Shown one piece after another: positions 1 through 7,835 of a stretch of 64,000 bases of DNA. The stretch spans positions 4,260,001-4,324,000 of the forward strand of contig NC_015914.1 of NCBI RefSeq assembly GCF_000222485.1, given 5' to 3'. The translations under genes were made by a program, and so were the position numbers. The notes beneath the pieces were generated by a model that was not told the origin of the DNA, ran no database searches, and saw nothing but the letters and a program-made list of their open reading frames with translations. The stretch comes from Cyclobacterium marinum DSM 745 (GTDB lineage Bacteria; Bacteroidota; Bacteroidia; Cytophagales; Cyclobacteriaceae). Positions within the stretch are counted from its first letter, which is position 1. Every line of letters begins with the position of its first letter.

Positions 1-2
1 TC

Positions 3-752
3 AGACGATGGTTGGAAGCACCCGTTGTTACAGTATCTGGGCAACAAATCGAAAAGCAAGGAAAAGGAACACCACAGGGTGGAGTAATCAGCCCGTTATT
101 AGCAAATCTTTTCTTACATTATGCTTTTGATAAATGGTTAGAAAAGATAGATAAAAATGTAGTTTTTACACGTTATGCCGATGATGTAATACTACACTGT
201 AACACAAAATCCCATTCAGAACAAATATTACGATTGGTACATCAAAGAATGGAATCGGTAGGGTTAGAACTACATCCACAGAAGACAAAAATTGTCTATT
301 GCCGAGATTTTAGAAGAAGAGGAAAATACCCAACAGTCAAATTTGATTTCTTGGGATATTCTTTTCAGCCAAGAACTGCCTACTCTAAGAAAAAGGGAAA
401 GCTGTTTATAGGTTATGATTGTGCTATAAGTATAAGTTCAAGAAAACGAATTGCAGACAGGCTTGAAGAACTTAAGGTAAACAAACTTACTTTTAAAAGT
501 ATTGTAGGGGTGGCTCAATTCCTTAATCCAATGATTAGAGGATGGGTGCATTATTATGGTAAATTTAAGATGTTTGAACTTACCAAAGTCTTCAGATTAT
601 TGAGTAAGCGATTGGTTTGGTGGGCAAGGAAAAGGTATAAGCGATACAAAACCAGTATCAGGAAAGGTTACAAATGGTTAGCAAGAGTACGGAGTCAATA
701 CCCCACCTTGTTTTACCATTGGCAATTTTCAGAAATAAATGTAGTAGCTTAG
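3..752 (+). CDS. Group II intron reverse transcriptase/maturase, C-terminal part (partial)
   Basis: The reading frame is open from the window edge, so the gene begins upstream; the ATG-like starts inside are not real starts. Visible parts are the RT palm with the YADD catalytic motif (codons near 173-184), the GTPQGG motif of RT domain 4, the thumb, and a basic maturase (domain X) tail rich in R/K/W. No HNH endonuclease domain follows. The protein is identical to the C-terminal part of the complete copy at 5335-6663. It would assist intron splicing and copy the intron RNA into new DNA sites. Confidence 0.92.
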   Translation, partial: RRWLEAPVVTVSGQQIEKQGKGTPQGGVISPLLANLFLHYAFDKWLEKIDKNVVFTRYADDVILHCNTKSHSEQILRLVHQRMESVGLELHPQKTKIVYCRDFRRRGKYPTVKFDFLGYSFQPRTAYSKKKGKLFIGYDCAISISSRKRIADRLEELKVNKLTFKSIVGVAQFLNPMIRGWVHYYGKFKMFELTKVFRLLSKRLVWWARKRYKRYKTSIRKGYKWLARVRSQYPTLFYHWQFSEINVVA

Positions 753-765
753 ATTTGTACAACAA

Positions 766-799
766 GAGCCGTGTGAAGGGAGACTTTCAAGCACGGTTC
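766..799 (+). ncRNA. Group II intron domain V (copy 1)
   Basis: A 34-nt hairpin, 5' arm GAGCCGTGTGAA and 3' arm TTCAAGCACGGTTC, matches the highly conserved catalytic domain V of group II introns. It lies just after the RT stop codon and 40 nt before the intron 3' end, the normal arrangement. Confidence 0.88.
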
Positions 800-839
800 T
801 GTGAGAGGCTTAGGGCGAAATTCCCTTTGCCTACTCGAT

Positions 840-854
840 GCCGGGCCGTTGAAC
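840..854 (+). other. attC-like site, 3' remnant with R' box GTTGAAC
   Basis: Immediately after the intron 3' end come 8 nt and then GTTGAAC (848-854), a perfect match to the attC R' consensus GTTRRRY. The intact attC rebuilt around the second intron copy also has exactly 8 nt between the intron end and its R' box (6759). The 5' half of this site is outside the window. The IS91-type element starts directly after it. The call rests on analogy with the other sites. Confidence 0.6.
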
Positions 855-986
855 AAAACCTCCTACGTCGGTAGTTTTTCACTTTTCCTATATTAATTCT
901 CTTATTTTCAGGCATATAGGTTATTTTTATTCCATGTTTAACTTTTAAACTTTACTTATCATGGAAAAAAAAGCCTACGTCAGCAG

Positions 987-1796
987 ATGTATCAGGAGAT
1001 GCAGATCAGAAACTACTCTCCCAGAAGTATCCAAAATTACATTTCCCAAGTATCACTAGTTTCCGGCCATTTTGAAAAAAGTCCCGACCAGATCAACCTA
1101 TCCGAGCTAAAAGAGTATCTTTCTCACAAGATTGAGACAAAAAACCTGTCGGCCTCGAGCGTAAACCAGACTATCAGTGCGTTCAAAATTCTTTTTAGGG
1201 ACGTTCTCGGCAGAGACTGGAACCCGGTGAAGATCAAACGGCCCAGACGTCCTAAACCTCTTCCGGTCGTCTTTTCAAAAGAGGAGATATCCCATATCCT
1301 CGACGGTATTATAAACAGAAAACACTATTGCCTGGTTGCTCTCACCTATGGCTCCGGCCTGAGGCTTGGTGAGGTGATTGGCCTTAAGTTTGGCGATATC
1401 GACAGCGACAGGATGCAGTTGAGAGTCCGCGGAGGCAAGGGAAACAAGGATAGGTATACTCTCCTTTCCATGGAACTGTTGGAAAAGCTACGAGAGTATT
1501 ACAAGTACTACCGTCCCAAAACCTATCTTTTCGAAGGTCGTACGGCAGGTAAGGCATACAGCAAAAGGAGTGTCCAGGACCTGTTCAAAAAGATCCTTCT
1601 GCAAAGCAAGGTAAAGAAGGATGCCACTTTCCATACACTCCGGCATACATTTGCCACACATCTTCTTGAGCAGGGCACCAACATTAGGGTGATCCAAGAA
1701 CTCTTGGGGCATAGATCCCTGAGAACGACCTCGGTTTATCTGCATGTAACCAACTTCGATCCCTCGAAGATCAAAAGTCCTCTGGATAAGCTGTGA
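987..1796 (+). CDS. Tyrosine recombinase (XerC/D-like) of the IS91-type element
   Basis: This 269-residue phage-integrase-family protein has an N-terminal SAM-like core-binding domain (about residues 1-85) and a catalytic domain (about 100-265). The catalytic set is visible: Arg in YGSGLRLGEV, Lys in GGKGNKDR, HTLRH, His in LLGHRS, and the nucleophile Tyr in TSVYLHV. It lacks the roughly 20-residue extra segment between the second and third motifs that marks IntI integron integrases, so it is not the array's integrase. Its TGA overlaps the ATG of the transposase (TGATG). Recombinases like this accompany some IS91-family transposases. The ATG at 987 is the first plausible start. Confidence 0.88.
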   Translation: MYQEMQIRNYSPRSIQNYISQVSLVSGHFEKSPDQINLSELKEYLSHKIETKNLSASSVNQTISAFKILFRDVLGRDWNPVKIKRPRRPKPLPVVFSKEEISHILDGIINRKHYCLVALTYGSGLRLGEVIGLKFGDIDSDRMQLRVRGGKGNKDRYTLLSMELLEKLREYYKYYRPKTYLFEGRTAGKAYSKRSVQDLFKKILLQSKVKKDATFHTLRHTFATHLLEQGTNIRVIQELLGHRSLRTTSVYLHVTNFDPSKIKSPLDKL

Positions 1797-2968
1797 TGGA
1801 AACGGCCAATAGCAGGAACTGTGGGGCGGAGCTTTCCGATATTCTGGGTTCCCAAAAGGAAAACTTTTTGGGAAAGGGGAGGCTATGCGCCGACCAGGCG
1901 AAGGCCTACAATGACATTCTAGACTGCAGGACTGCAAAAATGGGCAGTCATACCCTCACCTGCGACACCTGTGGCAAAAGCAGGGTAAGTTACAACAGCT
2001 GCCGTAACCGCCACTGTCCCAAGTGCCAGTATGTCAGGCAGCTTTTATGGGTGGAAAAGCTGCAGTGTAGGTTGCTCCCAGTTAGGTATTTTCACGTCGT
2101 GTTCACCATACCGAAATTCCTCAAGCCCCTGTTCTATCTCAACCAGCGGGAATGCTACGGCATGCTCTTTGCCGCATCGGCCCTTGCGGTGAAGAAGGCA
2201 GCATCGAACCCTGCCTTCCTGGGGGTGGACAGTGGCTGCCTGTCGGTGCTCCATACCTGGGGACAGGCACTCAATTACCACCCCCATATCCACATGCTGG
2301 TGCCTGCCGGAGGGCCCGACCCCGACAACATGGAATGGATAGCTGCGAACAAAAAGTTTTTTGTGCCAGTGAAAGCCCTCTCAGGTATATTCAGGGGGGT
2401 ATTCATGGAAAATCTCTTTCATGCCTTGCGGTCAAACCAGCTCAGGATACCTGAAAAACAGAAAGGGATGTACGCCACCCCGGAGCTTGTAAAAAAGGAA
2501 GCTTATTCGAAGTCCTGGCATGTCTATATCAAAAAAACGTTCAAAGGTACCAACCAGGTAGTTAGCTATCTAGGCAGGTACACCCACAGGGTGGCCATCA
2601 GCAACAGCCGGATACATTCTGTCGAAAACGGCACGGTAAAGTTCAGTTGGAAGGATTACAGGGACCGTAAAACCAAAATCATGGAACTTCCGTGCGGCGA
2701 ATTCACTCGCAGGTTCATGCAACACGTCCTTCCAAGCGGATTTTACAAGATAAGGTATTATGGGATCATGTCATCGGCGAACAGCAAGACCAAAATGGAG
2801 GACTGTTTTAGGCTGCTGAAAGCGCCAAGGCTCATTTCCTTTTATGAGGGATTGTCGACCTATGAGATTTTGGAGGAAATACTGGGTCAGGACCCGTTCA
2901 GGTGTCCGGGATGCGAAACCGGAAAGATGATGTATGGCCTTGCTGAGGGGAAAGGAACAGACCCATAA
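1796..2968 (+). CDS. IS91-family HUH transposase (Y2-type)
   Basis: The protein has about 390 residues. The N-terminal zinc-binding region has paired cysteines (CDTCGK, then CRNRHCPKCQ) typical of IS91 transposases. It is followed by a Rep-like HUH domain with YHPHIHMLVPAGG and the downstream Tyr segment YLGRYTHRVAIS. The chemistry is single-strand nicking and rolling-circle-like transposition. It is translationally coupled to the recombinase upstream by the TGATG overlap; a GTG at 1793 is an alternative start. The reading frame is intact, so the element may still be active. The C-terminus carries another CxxC pair (CPGC). Confidence 0.92.
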   Translation: METANSRNCGAELSDILGSQKENFLGKGRLCADQAKAYNDILDCRTAKMGSHTLTCDTCGKSRVSYNSCRNRHCPKCQYVRQLLWVEKLQCRLLPVRYFHVVFTIPKFLKPLFYLNQRECYGMLFAASALAVKKAASNPAFLGVDSGCLSVLHTWGQALNYHPHIHMLVPAGGPDPDNMEWIAANKKFFVPVKALSGIFRGVFMENLFHALRSNQLRIPEKQKGMYATPELVKKEAYSKSWHVYIKKTFKGTNQVVSYLGRYTHRVAISNSRIHSVENGTVKFSWKDYRDRKTKIMELPCGEFTRRFMQHVLPSGFYKIRYYGIMSSANSKTKMEDCFRLLKAPRLISFYEGLSTYEILEEILGQDPFRCPGCETGKMMYGLAEGKGTDP

Positions 2969-3173
2969 GATCGCCCAAATAGCAAAGTTCTTTGAAATCA
3001 TGGCTACAAATCAAAACGCAGCAGGGCGTTAATGGGAAGGGACTGCCCCTACAGTATCCAAAACAACCAGAAGTCATCGGTTAGGGAGATCAAAACTGGG
3101 GTTCCTGGTACTAAACACCCCAAACTCTCCCAAATAACGAAACATAAATGCCCATAGACAGGCCCCCGGTTTC

Positions 3174-3265
3174 GTCCAACTAAGTTTTAACCGCAATCTA
3201 AGGGACTCCACCTCAAATAGTTATTTTTTTTGGCTAGATTGCGTTTAAAACTCTTTACGTTATGG
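3174..3265 (+). other. attC-like recombination site
   Basis: The R'' candidate GTCCAAC (3174-3180) fits RYYYAAC exactly, and the R' candidate GTTATGG starts at 3259. Between them is a long imperfect palindrome: GTTTTAACCGCAATCTA pairs with TAGATTGCGTTTAAAAC with one mismatch, leaving an AT-rich loop. The next gene starts 22 nt after the start of R', as in the other cassettes here. The upstream cassette gene appears to have been replaced by the IS91-type element. A covariance search for attC would be the decisive test. Confidence 0.6.
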
Positions 3266-3280
3266 ACTATTTCAAGAACG

Positions 3281-3988
3281 ATGAAGATAACCTTCTACAT
3301 ATTTTTCTTTCTGACTCTCCTTTCATGCAATAAAAGAGAAGAAGAAAATATTTCTCAAAAACTAAATGGATTTTGGTTTAACGATGATAAAATTCTTTTA
3401 TTCAGGGATTCAGTAATGATGCATCCTATTTATGAAGCTCCAGGCTTGTTTGAGTTCACCATTAATGATGGAATGCTAATCGTCAAGAACACTCAGGAAT
3501 ACTTTGAAAACATCTATGATACCTGCTTTGTAAAACTTGAAAAAGAAAATGAATTAACCTTAGTAATTGATGATGTAGGTTACACATTCAAAAAATTTGA
3601 ATCTACACCAAGCATGAATTTTCATAGGCTATACTTTGAAATTGAACCTTGTCATGGGTTTTGTCCAGTTTTTCAAGTAGAAATTTTCCCAGATGGCACA
3701 GTTAATTTTAATGGAATAGAGTACACTGAAATAGAAGGTCCAAAGGAGTATAATTTGAATATAGAAATAATAAATGAATTAAATAACCTATTAGAAGTGG
3801 TTAAAATAATAGATTATCCTGATGATAAATTTTCAAACCCACCTGATTCTCCAAGATTTAATATGGTTGTGGAATATCCAAATGAAATAAAAATTTCAAT
3901 AATTGATGGATTGTTTGAAGGGAAATATGAAAACATCGTAAGGTATTTTTACTTTTTTGAAAGGCAGTTAATTGAAAACAGTCCATAA
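3281..3988 (+). CDS. Cassette-borne lipoprotein with DUF6438-like domain
   Basis: I place the start at 3281, not the upstream in-frame ATG at 3230, because only this gives a clean lipoprotein signal (MKITFYIFFFLTLLSC, lipobox LLSC). The upstream codons lie in the attC site. The mature part of about 220 residues has an N-terminal lipocalin-like segment and a C-terminal region with the pattern EPCHGFCPVFQVEIFPDG, typical of DUF6438, whose function is unknown. The TAA stop (3986-3988) lies inside the R'' box of the next attC-like site. AT-rich composition and a solitary gene suggest a mobile cassette. Confidence 0.8.
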   Translation: MKITFYIFFFLTLLSCNKREEENISQKLNGFWFNDDKILLFRDSVMMHPIYEAPGLFEFTINDGMLIVKNTQEYFENIYDTCFVKLEKENELTLVIDDVGYTFKKFESTPSMNFHRLYFEIEPCHGFCPVFQVEIFPDGTVNFNGIEYTEIEGPKEYNLNIEIINELNNLLEVVKIIDYPDDKFSNPPDSPRFNMVVEYPNEIKISIIDGLFEGKYENIVRYFYFFERQLIENSP

Positions 3989-4113
3989 CATCACCTTGGA
4001 TCCAGCGGGCGGTACCGAGTAACTATAAAAATCAGTATCTTTATGAAGTTAGGAGTGGCATGGAAGAGAACGTTTTCAAATGCCCGCCGTCTCCAAGCTG
4101 AATCACGTTACCT
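3983..4113 (+). other. attC-like recombination site
   Basis: R'' CCATAAC (3983-3989) contains the TAA stop of the preceding gene, and R' GTTACCT starts at 4107. The arms TTGGATCCAGCGGGC and GCCCGCCGTCTCCAA pair with few mismatches, with an asymmetric spacer next to R' and a roughly 60-nt central loop. The total of 131 bp is in the range of the longer attC sites. The following ATG is 19 nt after R' starts. Confidence 0.72.
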
Positions 4114-4125
4114 GCCATTAAAAAA

Positions 4126-4740
4126 ATGACGAAGCTGACACCATTAATATCAATTATTCTTTTGACAATACTCGGCTGCAATCCAGGCGGACAAAATGTC
4201 GACACAAAGACAAGATTGTTGCCTGAACCCGATTTAATTGAACGACTTAAAGGACAAAAAGCTCAAATTGACACCCTATTCCAAAGAAACCCAAATGAAA
4301 TCAAAGTTTTTGCATTGATTGAAGGTGACCAAATTCCAATAGAAATAAACGACCAAAACCTTCCTGATAAAGTGGTTACGACCTTCAATTTGTTGCGGGA
4401 CAGTACAGGTAGAGTAATAACAATTTCAGAATTTCCATTTAGTGAAAGTGGTGATTGGTATATAGAATTAACTCATTATTTTGACAATCAAGGAAAAACA
4501 TTTGCATTTGAGCGACAAACGAATTTTTTCAATAGCATATGTGCCGAAATCGCATTTGAAACTGTGACTGAATTTTACGACTCTGACTTTAATCGTGTTG
4601 ACAGTATTTACCAATTGATAGACCGAGATAATAAAGAATTAAAAAGAGATAACTGTCAATTTCCATACGACTATGAATATTCGGTTGTAAAAGAATCTGA
4701 CATTATTTTAAAAAGAGAAAAAATAAAAAACGGCAGGTAA
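4126..4740 (+). CDS. Cassette-borne lipoprotein of unknown function
   Basis: This 204-residue protein has a lipoprotein signal (lipobox TILGC, Cys18), so it is probably anchored in the membrane. The mature part is acidic and beta-rich, with no family I recognise. Its TAA stop (4738-4740) lies in the R'' box of the next attC-like site, which is interrupted by the group II intron. Base composition is AT-rich like the neighbouring cassettes. The ATG at 4126 is 19 nt after the preceding R' start. Confidence 0.75.
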   Translation: MTKLTPLISIILLTILGCNPGGQNVDTKTRLLPEPDLIERLKGQKAQIDTLFQRNPNEIKVFALIEGDQIPIEINDQNLPDKVVTTFNLLRDSTGRVITISEFPFSESGDWYIELTHYFDNQGKTFAFERQTNFFNSICAEIAFETVTEFYDSDFNRVDSIYQLIDRDNKELKRDNCQFPYDYEYSVVKESDIILKREKIKNGR

Positions 4741-5334
4741 CAAAGCATATAGCTTATGGCGGGTGAACGGCTTCCAGCAAGGTTTTCGCTCCGTAGCCAG
4801 CTTTGGTTTCGGTGGACAGGAAAGTGCTTCGAAACCGCCACAAGCCATAGTGTGCCAAGAATCAACCACGGCAATAAAAGGTTGAATGCTTTAAATAAGA
4901 TGATGGTAGGTCCATCAGGGTCGTTGTATAGGCGATGGCTCTAAACCACCTAAAGGTGCTTTGATTAATAGTCTTGGTGCTGAGCGTTTAGGAGAATCTA
5001 GTCCAAAGAGGCTAGCAGGTACGAATAAAGGAGTTGAACGAAAGTAAACCATTGAAGAGGTGTCGAGAAGTAGGAACCCCCAGTCAAAAGCTACGAAGTA
5101 TGATACGGAGTCAAAAGTGATGTTAGTGATAACATTAATTACAGAGTTAACCTATTTATCTTCTGTAAGGCTGGCGTCATTCAGATGGCAAGAACTTTAT
5201 TCAGGCTTATTTACGGAACTTGGGAAACTACACACAAATGCCAAGGGAAATACACAATAAGATCAACTTAGAGGTAGAAAACCGATAGTGTGTGTAGAGA
5301 CAGATTGACTTGTAGTAGCGTTGAGATTTCTGTA

Positions 5335-6663
5335 ATGGGAATGGAGCAAAGGGGTCAAGTTGTACAGTTACATTTTATTAACCAACTCATAAGAATGAGG
5401 ATGAATTTATGGAATGAAACAAAATCAATACCGATAAGTCGCCAAATGGTTTGGGAGGCTTATCAAAAAGTGCGTTCCAACAAAGGGAGTGCAGGAGTTG
5501 ATGCGATAAGTATGGAAGAATTCGATGTGGACCGTAGAAAACATTTGTACAAACTTTGGAATCGTATGTCATCAGGGAGTTATTTTCCCCCAGCAGTCAA
5601 AGAAGTGGAAATACCCAAGAAAGACGGTGCAGTCCGTAAATTGGGCGTTCCCACAATCAGTGACAGAGTTGGGCAGATGGTTGTCAAAATGTTCATTGAG
5701 CCAAGATTAGAGGCAATATTCAGTACAAACTCTTACGGTTATCGACCCAATAGAAATGCCCATCAGGCATTGTCAGAGGTACGAAATAACTGTTGGAAAA
5801 ATAATTGGGTAATTGACCTAGATATCAAAGGTTTCTTTGACAACATTGACCACAATAAACTGATGCTTGCTTTAGAGAAACACGTGCCTGAAATCTGGGT
5901 AAAACTCTATGTCAGACGATGGTTGGAAGCACCCGTTGTTACAGTATCTGGGCAACAAATCGAAAAGCAAGGAAAAGGAACACCACAGGGTGGAGTAATC
6001 AGCCCGTTATTAGCAAATCTTTTCTTACATTATGCTTTTGATAAATGGTTAGAAAAGATAGATAAAAATGTAGTTTTTACACGTTATGCCGATGATGTAA
6101 TACTACACTGTAACACAAAATCCCATTCAGAACAAATATTACGATTGGTACATCAAAGAATGGAATCGGTAGGGTTAGAACTACATCCACAGAAGACAAA
6201 AATTGTCTATTGCCGAGATTTTAGAAGAAGAGGAAAATACCCAACAGTCAAATTTGATTTCTTGGGATATTCTTTTCAGCCAAGAACTGCCTACTCTAAG
6301 AAAAAGGGAAAGCTGTTTATAGGTTATGATTGTGCTATAAGTATAAGTTCAAGAAAACGAATTGCAGACAGGCTTGAAGAACTTAAGGTAAACAAACTTA
6401 CTTTTAAAAGTATTGTAGGGGTGGCTCAATTCCTTAATCCAATGATTAGAGGATGGGTGCATTATTATGGTAAATTTAAGATGTTTGAACTTACCAAAGT
6501 CTTCAGATTATTGAGTAAGCGATTGGTTTGGTGGGCAAGGAAAAGGTATAAGCGATACAAAACCAGTATCAGGAAAGGTTACAAATGGTTAGCAAGAGTA
6601 CGGAGTCAATACCCCACCTTGTTTTACCATTGGCAATTTTCAGAAATAAATGTAGTAGCTTAG
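5335..6663 (+). CDS. Group II intron reverse transcriptase/maturase (complete)
   Basis: The protein has about 442 residues from the ATG at 5335; the frame is open from 5290, where a GTG could also serve. It has the full RT order: N-terminal RT0, SNKGSAGVDAI, YFPPAVKEVEIPKKDG, GVPTISDRVGQ, FSTNSYGYRPNRNAHQAL, DIKGFFDNIDH, GTPQGGVISPLL, YADD (6084-6095), a thumb, and a basic maturase domain. No HNH endonuclease domain follows, as in bacterial class C, D and E intron proteins. No clear Shine-Dalgarno sequence is seen. The frame is intact, so the intron could be active. Confidence 0.95.
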   Translation: MGMEQRGQVVQLHFINQLIRMRMNLWNETKSIPISRQMVWEAYQKVRSNKGSAGVDAISMEEFDVDRRKHLYKLWNRMSSGSYFPPAVKEVEIPKKDGAVRKLGVPTISDRVGQMVVKMFIEPRLEAIFSTNSYGYRPNRNAHQALSEVRNNCWKNNWVIDLDIKGFFDNIDHNKLMLALEKHVPEIWVKLYVRRWLEAPVVTVSGQQIEKQGKGTPQGGVISPLLANLFLHYAFDKWLEKIDKNVVFTRYADDVILHCNTKSHSEQILRLVHQRMESVGLELHPQKTKIVYCRDFRRRGKYPTVKFDFLGYSFQPRTAYSKKKGKLFIGYDCAISISSRKRIADRLEELKVNKLTFKSIVGVAQFLNPMIRGWVHYYGKFKMFELTKVFRLLSKRLVWWARKRYKRYKTSIRKGYKWLARVRSQYPTLFYHWQFSEINVVA

Positions 6664-6676
6664 ATTTGTACAACAA

Positions 6677-6710
6677 GAGCCGTGTGAAGGGAGACTTTCA
6701 AGCACGGTTC
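6677..6710 (+). ncRNA. Group II intron domain V (copy 2)
   Basis: This is the same 34-nt catalytic hairpin as at 766-799, GAGCCGTG through CACGGTTC, lying between the RT stop and the intron 3' end. Confidence 0.88.
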
Positions 6711-6778
6711 TGTGAGAGGCTTAGGGCGAAATTCCCTTTGCCTACTCGATTGCAAACCGTTACCTGCAATTAGAGAAG

Positions 6779-7771
6779 ATGAAAAATAAGATTGAAAATT
6801 TAATATCGAAACTTCTTGATGACTCTTTAGCCCCTGGAGAATCTTTACCTGCTGGAACTTCTTATGACTCTTCCAAAACGGTAGCTTTTCAGGCGTCAAA
6901 GGAAATTCAGGAATTAGATAAAACTTCCATTGATGCGGTTAAAGAAATATTATTAAAAGAGAAAAACAAGGATAGAAAAAGTAAAGCATACTCAATACTT
7001 AGAATTTTAGCAGAAAAATATAATGATGTAGAATTGATTTATTTCATACTCGATAACTTAAATCTTGAAAAGACGAAAAACATCATTAGTCTTCATTTAG
7101 GAGGACTTGCTTGGACAAAACTTAAACTAACTGAAAGGCTTGACATTGTTTTGAATTTTGCAAAAAGAAAAGAATGGCAAATACGACATTCGGCTATTCA
7201 ACTTCTTGCTCATTATTCAGTTCAAATTAGTGAAATAGAAAATTTGTTGATTACTATCCTTAATAATAGTAAAGACGAATATGATTTATTGTATACAAAT
7301 TCAACTTTACGAATAGTTGGAAGTAGTAAGTCTATAGAATCCTTAAAAACTGTAATTATTGAGAATAATAAGTCGGATGTTTTAACAACAGGAATCTACG
7401 CTTTAAGCAAAATTGACGGGGAAAATCAAGTGGATTTTTTTATGGAAATGATGAAGGATAAAAGAGATTCGTTCGTGAAGTCAACTTTAACCAAACACAT
7501 TACTAAGTTCTCTGACCAAAGAGCTATTGAATTACTAATTGACAGAGTAAAAAAGATATTAGCAAAAAAAAGAAGTACTAATATGCATTATGGTTCTGAC
7601 CAAAGTCCAGAAATTGTCTATGCAATTGATTTCTTAAAAAAATATGAATCTGAGGATGAAAGAATCCCTAAATTATTACAATGGATTGTCAATAAAAAGG
7701 TGGATTTCTTAGATGAAACTGAATTAAAATGGGTAAAAGAAAATATTAAAAAAGCAGGTAACACTGTATAA
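6779..7771 (+). CDS. Cassette-borne HEAT-repeat-like protein
   Basis: This 330-residue, almost wholly alpha-helical protein has no signal peptide. Helical pairs recur about every 35 residues (for example LGGLAWTKLKLTERLDIVL, WQIRHSAIQLLAHYS, DVLTTGIYALSKIDG), suggesting an ARM/HEAT-like solenoid used for protein binding. I do not recognise a specific family, and no catalytic motif is visible. It starts 20 nt after R' of the attC-like site that the intron interrupts. Its TAA (7769-7771) falls in GTATAAC, the R'' box of the next site. Likely cytoplasmic; role unknown. Confidence 0.78.
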   Translation: MKNKIENLISKLLDDSLAPGESLPAGTSYDSSKTVAFQASKEIQELDKTSIDAVKEILLKEKNKDRKSKAYSILRILAEKYNDVELIYFILDNLNLEKTKNIISLHLGGLAWTKLKLTERLDIVLNFAKRKEWQIRHSAIQLLAHYSVQISEIENLLITILNNSKDEYDLLYTNSTLRIVGSSKSIESLKTVIIENNKSDVLTTGIYALSKIDGENQVDFFMEMMKDKRDSFVKSTLTKHITKFSDQRAIELLIDRVKKILAKKRSTNMHYGSDQSPEIVYAIDFLKKYESEDERIPKLLQWIVNKKVDFLDETELKWVKENIKKAGNTV

Positions 7772-7822
7772 CAAATCATAACACCCTACGGGATGCTACG
7801 CTTGTTATACTAACCGTTTGTG
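7766..7822 (+). other. Short attC-like recombination site
   Basis: R'' GTATAAC (7766-7772) contains the stop of the preceding gene. The inner arms ATAACA and TTGTTAT pair around a small loop. The right side ends AACC followed by R' GTTTGTG (7816-7822), the same AACC-GTT junction seen at 6756 and 8650. At 57 bp it would be near the lower size limit for attC. The next ATG is 20 nt after R' starts. It is weaker than the longer sites because R'' and R' pair imperfectly. Confidence 0.55.
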
Positions 7823-7835
7823 GGGTATATAAAAA

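Larger units (their letters stand above)
1..839 (+). mobile_element. Group II intron, 3' part of copy 1 (5' end outside the window)
   Basis: This stretch matches 5912-6750 base for base with no indel wherever I compared it, so it is the 3' part of a second copy of the same group II intron. It holds the end of the reverse transcriptase/maturase gene and then the ribozyme 3' end. A 34-nt domain V hairpin begins GAGCCGTG at 766 and ends GGTTC at 799. Domain VI and the terminal CTACTCGAT end at 839, where identity between the two copies stops exactly. The near-perfect identity implies recent movement. The 5' half lies left of the window. Confidence 0.9.
855..3170 (+). mobile_element. IS91-family element with accessory tyrosine recombinase
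   Basis: Two overlapping genes, a tyrosine recombinase and an IS91-type HUH transposase, form a unit clearly more GC-rich than its AT-rich surroundings. IS91-family elements lack terminal inverted repeats and favour GAAC or CAAG next to their insertion point. Here the left flank is GAAC (851-854), which is also the end of an attC R' box. The right end is not certain. It must lie before the next attC-like site at 3174, in the stretch 2969-3173, which has short GC-rich hairpins such as GGGGT/ACACCCC near 3098-3125. Boundaries are inferred. Confidence 0.7.
4850..6750 (+). mobile_element. Complete group II intron inserted in an attC-like site
   Basis: The element begins GTGTGCC, fitting the group II 5' consensus GUGYG, and ends CTACTCGAT (AY-type 3' end) after domain V (6677-6710) and domain VI. 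It is 1901 nt long with the RT gene in the domain IV position. The 5' part (4850-5330) is non-coding and should fold as domains I-III. Removing it restores the attC palindrome. The copy at 1-839 also ends 8 nt before an R' box, so targeting looks position-specific. Insertion in attC is known for group IIC-attC introns; I cannot assign the RNA class by eye. Confidence 0.9.
4735..6765 (+). other. attC-like site split by a group II intron (4735-4849 plus 6751-6765)
   Basis: If the intron (4850-6750) is removed, a near-perfect attC palindrome is restored. The left arm has GGTAAC, then GCATATAGCTTATGGCGG. The right arm reads CCGCCACAAGCCATA joined to TGCAAACCGTTACC. The joint itself (GCCATA|TGC) pairs with GCATATAGC in the left arm, which independently supports both intron boundaries. 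R'' is AGGTAAC (4735-4741, holding the previous gene's stop) and R' is GTTACCT (6759-6765). The next ATG is 20 nt after R' starts. A GC-rich inner hairpin occupies 4765-4835. Confidence 0.8.

Noticed and set aside
987..1796. Tyrosine recombinase as the integron integrase IntI
   Set aside because: It lacks the additional segment typical of IntI between the second and third catalytic motifs and is coupled to an IS91-type transposase by overlapping stop and start codons, so it belongs to that element.
3230..3280. Upstream ATG at 3230 as start of the DUF6438-like lipoprotein
   Set aside because: The 17 extra codons lie in the attC-like arm and would bury the lipoprotein signal; the ATG at 3281 gives a clean signal.
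4756..5260. Short open frames at 4756-4944 and 5060-5260
   Set aside because: They fall in the attC-like hairpin and in the non-coding domains I-III of the group II intron.
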